This document shows, in pieces, positions 61,828 through 64,000 of a DNA stretch of 64,000 bases. Position 1 is the first letter of the stretch; every line of letters starts with the position of its first letter. Position numbers and translations under genes: made by a program. The notes beneath the pieces are model-generated. The model saw only the letters and a program-made list of their open reading frames with translations, was not told where the DNA came from and did not search any database. Source of the DNA: Maricaulis maris (lineage in GTDB: Bacteria; Pseudomonadota; Alphaproteobacteria; Caulobacterales; Maricaulaceae); NCBI RefSeq assembly GCF_003634045.1, contig NZ_RBIM01000007.1, forward strand, positions 151,403-215,402, given 5' to 3'.

Positions 61828-61987
61828 ATTGCGCGGCCCGATCCATAGATCCCTTGTCAGCCAGCGGGCCGTATCCGGTTCTTGAGGTCAAGGGCGCCGC
61901 AGGCGCCGCTTCGCGGGCATGCCCCTTGAGCTCAAGAACCGGATACGGCTTTCTCCCGGCAAGGGATGTATGGCGAGGTTTGCGCCG
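61828..61987 (+). repeat. Nested palindromic element, family A, copy 2
   Basis: Outer arms CATAGATCCCTTGTC (61844-61858) and GGCAAGGGATGTATGG (61958-61973); inner arms 61868-61894 and 61923-61949. Flanks GCGCGG and TTTGCGCC as in copy 1. Compared with copy 1, outer CACTTG/CAAGTG is CCCTTG/CAAGGG and inner CTTCTTGAG/CTCAAGAAG is GTTCTTGAG/CTCAAGAAC, so paired bases changed together. Confidence 0.85.
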
Positions 61988-62044
61988 GTGGCGCCGGGGG
62001 ATGTGGGGTATGATGGAGTGACCCTGTGGTGGAAAATGGTACGT

Positions 62045-62179
62045 GTCCCCATTTATCCTGTCCCCATTTATCCTCGAAAATTGCGATTCAGCTCTTGCAG
62101 GCGAAGGTAGAAGTCCTGCTCTGGTGTAGGTTGAACACGCGTTGTGCGATTGCCTGCAGTCATCTAAGTCCCCACTTAT
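62045..62179. repeat. Small remnant bounded by GTCCCCATTTAT direct repeats
   Basis: GTCCCCATTTAT occurs twice in tandem (62045-62056, 62060-62071), and GTCCCCACTTAT occurs once (62168-62179). Between them lies a 31-codon minus-strand reading frame (62068-62163, MTAGNRTTRVQPTPEQDFYL...) that may be the end of a lost gene. This type of GTCCCCATTTAT motif often sits next to REP-associated (Y1) transposases; that association is from memory. The rest of 61737-62183 is A2 and nothing else. Confidence 0.4.
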
Positions 62180-62183
62180 AGCG

Positions 62184-63170
62184 CTATTCGCTTTGGCGTT
62201 CCGGCCAACTCAGCGTCAGATGCCGTGAGATGGGACAACCATCCACAACACTTGGAAGATAAACACGCGTCCTCAACACCGTGTCGATTGCCCAGAAAAT
62301 GCGATCGTCGGCCTCGCAACCTTCGATATCGACGCTGGTCATCAGCACTTCGCCTGATGGATCGACTTCAAATTCAACGCTGCAGTCTTGAATATCCTCA
62401 TTGGTCAATCCTGCAGTACCCATCACCTCAGCCACCGGCCATTCTATCCACAGGCCACCAGGCGGAATGCAGCCCCCCCCTGTGCCAGGGGCGTCGAGAT
62501 CGTATTGATCACAGCCAGTGAACTCGTTCACTTTGACGATAATCTCGTTCGCCACTTGGCTTGCAAGCTCAATCGAACCTAACGCCAACTCGGCCGATAG
62601 CTGGCGACGCATCATCCTAAGCTCGCCGTACACATCGCTCGCAGTGGCCGCCCGAAGACACCGAGAAACCTGATTGACCGGGTACCGTTCGCTGATCTGT
62701 AGAAGGTATTCAGCGATAGGTAGTCGCCGGTCGCCGAGACCGCGCACCCAACGATCACGCGCTCCAACATCATCATTTGGAACAGTGCATGCAGATCCAC
62801 CGAACTCAACAGCGTGACCCGTGCCGCGTTGTAGAACGGAAAGCAGTATCGAGTGGGCATGATCGATCTCGTAGGCTCGAACATAAGCCGTGAAAGCGCA
62901 AATCTCTGCTTCGCTAATTGGAAACAGAGGTGGATAAGCACCGGATGGAGGCATTGCTTCAAAGAGTTCCCGCATCCGTGACACTTCGCCTGCGCGAGCA
63001 GCCTGACATACTCGGCGCCAACCCCATTGATCTACGGGACGTTGCTCCGCTGGCGCCGACCCTTGCGCTCCCGTTAATTCCGCTCCAACAGCGGCATGAT
63101 GATTGCCGTTCAACGCCCCAGCGCCCGTGGCAAGGCAAAGCGCGAACAGCAAAGCGGCAACTAGGTTCAA
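62184..63170 (-). CDS. Secreted protein with TonB-C-like end, function unknown
   Basis: 328 residues with a signal peptide (MNLVAALLFALCLATGAGAL). No known domain in the first 230 residues, which contain several Cys (ACTVPNDD, RCLRAATA, GCDQYDL). The C-terminal 80 residues (CSVEFEVDPSGEVLMTSVDI, RTRVYLPSVVDGCPISRHL) resemble the TonB C-terminal domain pattern, which suggests a periplasmic interaction role. Less GC-rich than neighbours, with a run of eight C at 62469-62476, and framed by A2 and A3, so it may be acquired DNA. Confidence 0.6.
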   Translation of the reverse strand: MNLVAALLFALCLATGAGALNGNHHAAVGAELTGAQGSAPAEQRPVDQWGWRRVCQAARAGEVSRMRELFEAMPPSGAYPPLFPISEAEICAFTAYVRAYEIDHAHSILLSVLQRGTGHAVEFGGSACTVPNDDVGARDRWVRGLGDRRLPIAEYLLQISERYPVNQVSRCLRAATASDVYGELRMMRRQLSAELALGSIELASQVANEIIVKVNEFTGCDQYDLDAPGTGGGCIPPGGLWIEWPVAEVMGTAGLTNEDIQDCSVEFEVDPSGEVLMTSVDIEGCEADDRIFWAIDTVLRTRVYLPSVVDGCPISRHLTLSWPERQSE

Positions 63171-63180
63171 AACGCCCCCC

Positions 63181-63926
63181 TCATCGCTCCCGCCCCGCCT
63201 CGTTCATGGCCCGCAAAACCGGGCTCAGCAAAAACGCGATCACGCGCCGTGTGCCCGTCTTTATTTCGACCGTGGCGGACATGCCGGCGGCCAGAACGGG
63301 GGCACTTCCATTGACTGAGATGTTGTTTATGACAACCCTGACGCGTGCAGGATAGACAAGCCCCCTATGCTCGTCAACGATCGCGTCGGGAGAAATTTGC
63401 TCAACTATTCCATCGAGATACCCATATCGCATGAAGGGAAGGCCTCCAGCTTGATGCGGACCTCCTGGCCCTGCGCAACAAAGCCGACATCGCGGTTGAG
63501 GAGGTAGGCTTCGACATAGAGTTCGCGGCCGGCCGGGACCAGGGTGACCACCGGCTCGCCGGGCTCGCCGGGCTCGGCGACCTCGCCGATCGTGGTGACA
63601 TTGACCGCATTGACGATGCCATCGACCGGGCTGAGCAAGGTCTGGCGGGCAGCGCGGGCCTCGGCCTTTTCGAGGATTTCGGTGCGGGTGGCGATAATGC
63701 TTTCCGCTTCCGACAGCTCGCCCGCCGCCTGGGCGCGGAAGCTTTCCAGGGCGGTCTCCATGTCCTGTTCGATCATGGCCGCCTCGGCGGTGGAGCGCAG
63801 GATGGCCTGGGTCTGACCTGCGGCCCGCTGATGAATTGGGAAACGCACCATTTTTCGCACAAGACGCGCGGAACCGCCCATAAATCCCTTGTCAGCCAGC
63901 GGGCCGTATCCGGTTCTTGAGGTCAA
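63181..63926 (-). pseudogene. HlyD-family membrane fusion protein, broken
   Basis: Two fragments of one HlyD (type I secretion adaptor) gene. The first (63926-63405) has the coiled coil ILRSTAEAAMIEQDMETAL and the lipoyl half ARQTLLSPVDGIVNAVNVTT...GEVAEPGEPVV...VGFVAQGQEVRIKLEAFP. The second (63432-63181), in another frame, has MRYGYLDGIVEQISPDAIVD and GMSATVEIKTGTRRVIAFLLSPVLRAMNEAGRER. They join if one base is restored near 63434. Upstream the coding frame runs open through element A3 to the window edge; the part before is not visible. Confidence 0.8.
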
Positions 63927-64000
63927 GGGCGCCGCAGGCGCCGCTTCGCGGGCATGCCCCTTGAGCTCAAGAACCGGATACGGCTTTCTCCCGGCAAGGG
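63866..64000 (+). repeat. Nested palindromic element, family A, copy 3 (cut by window end)
   Basis: Outer left arm CATAAATCCCTTGTC (63879-63893) and both inner arms are present; the right outer arm begins GGCAAGGG at the window end. Sequence identical to copy 2 for over 100 bases. On the minus strand the frame of the broken HlyD gene stays open through the whole visible element (24 further codons to 63998 without a stop). Confidence 0.85.

Noticed and set aside
61844..61973. Integron attC site
   Set aside because: Length and imperfect palindrome suggested it, but there are no GTTRRRY/RYYYAAC ends, no gene cassettes or integrase, and copies are dispersed with different stems.

Overview
The window reads as a chromosomal segment of a GC-rich, dimorphic alphaproteobacterium of the Caulobacterales/Maricaulales type; Maricaulis or a close relative is the best guess. 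Pointers are a PopZ (DUF2497) gene directly after a TolC gene, a PleC-like sensor kinase, an alphaproteobacterial SOS box (GTTC-N7-GTTC) before recA, TTAA-N7-TTAA (CtrA-type) sites, and the order recA ... alaS. Assignment is by recognition of protein families and gene order; no database search was possible.

Layout. 1-1.2 kb: end of an ECF sigma factor operon with a small membrane protein and a CnrX/Spy-like periplasmic metal sensor. 1.2-6.2 kb (minus): PleC-like kinase, response regulator and EAL protein, a signalling cluster. 6.2-15.5 kb: housekeeping and small conserved genes (dusA, TauE/SafE, retropepsin-like protease, DUF1289, nucleoside transporter, lipoprotein, acyltransferase, thioesterase, DUF3253, uracil-DNA glycosylase family, leucine dehydrogenase). 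15.8-19.6 kb (minus): a ferric-iron ABC importer. 19.8-32.9 kb: tRNA-Val, phosphoglycolate phosphatase, glmU-gabD-rpiA-gor-DAHP synthase run, HU, oxidoreductases, NAD synthase. 33.2-38 kb: four tandem, related small membrane proteins (one frameshifted) and a large membrane-anchored pentapeptide-type repeat protein, an accessory-looking block. 38-48 kb: gltX, a hydrolase/membrane/XRE operon, LOG protein, LysM protein, ATM1-type exporter, TyrA-like enzyme and small membrane proteins. 48-60 kb: tRNA-Asn, a candidate small RNA with a CtrA site, tRNA-Cys, methyltransferase-tolC-popZ, mltF, recA, alaS, cytochrome P450. 60-64 kb: glycerophosphodiester phosphodiesterase, an orphan secreted protein and a broken HlyD gene lying between copies of a palindromic element.

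Non-coding structure is the most distinctive content. Three families of interspersed palindromic repeats occur. Family A (about 150 bp, nested outer and inner stems; copies near 15.7, 43.2, 61.9 and 63.9 kb, half copy near 33.1 kb) shows clear compensatory changes in its stems, and one copy lies in an open frame at the broken HlyD gene. Families B and C are shorter hairpin units at 11.1, 15.6, 39.5 kb and 11.3, 33.0 kb. A roughly 75-nt small RNA candidate on the minus strand (48189-48262), with a 5' hairpin, C-rich linker, terminator with eight T, and a perfect CtrA box upstream, is the best candidate for an undescribed gene. Matching TGAACA-n-TGTTCA operators before tolC and the P450 gene suggest co-regulation.
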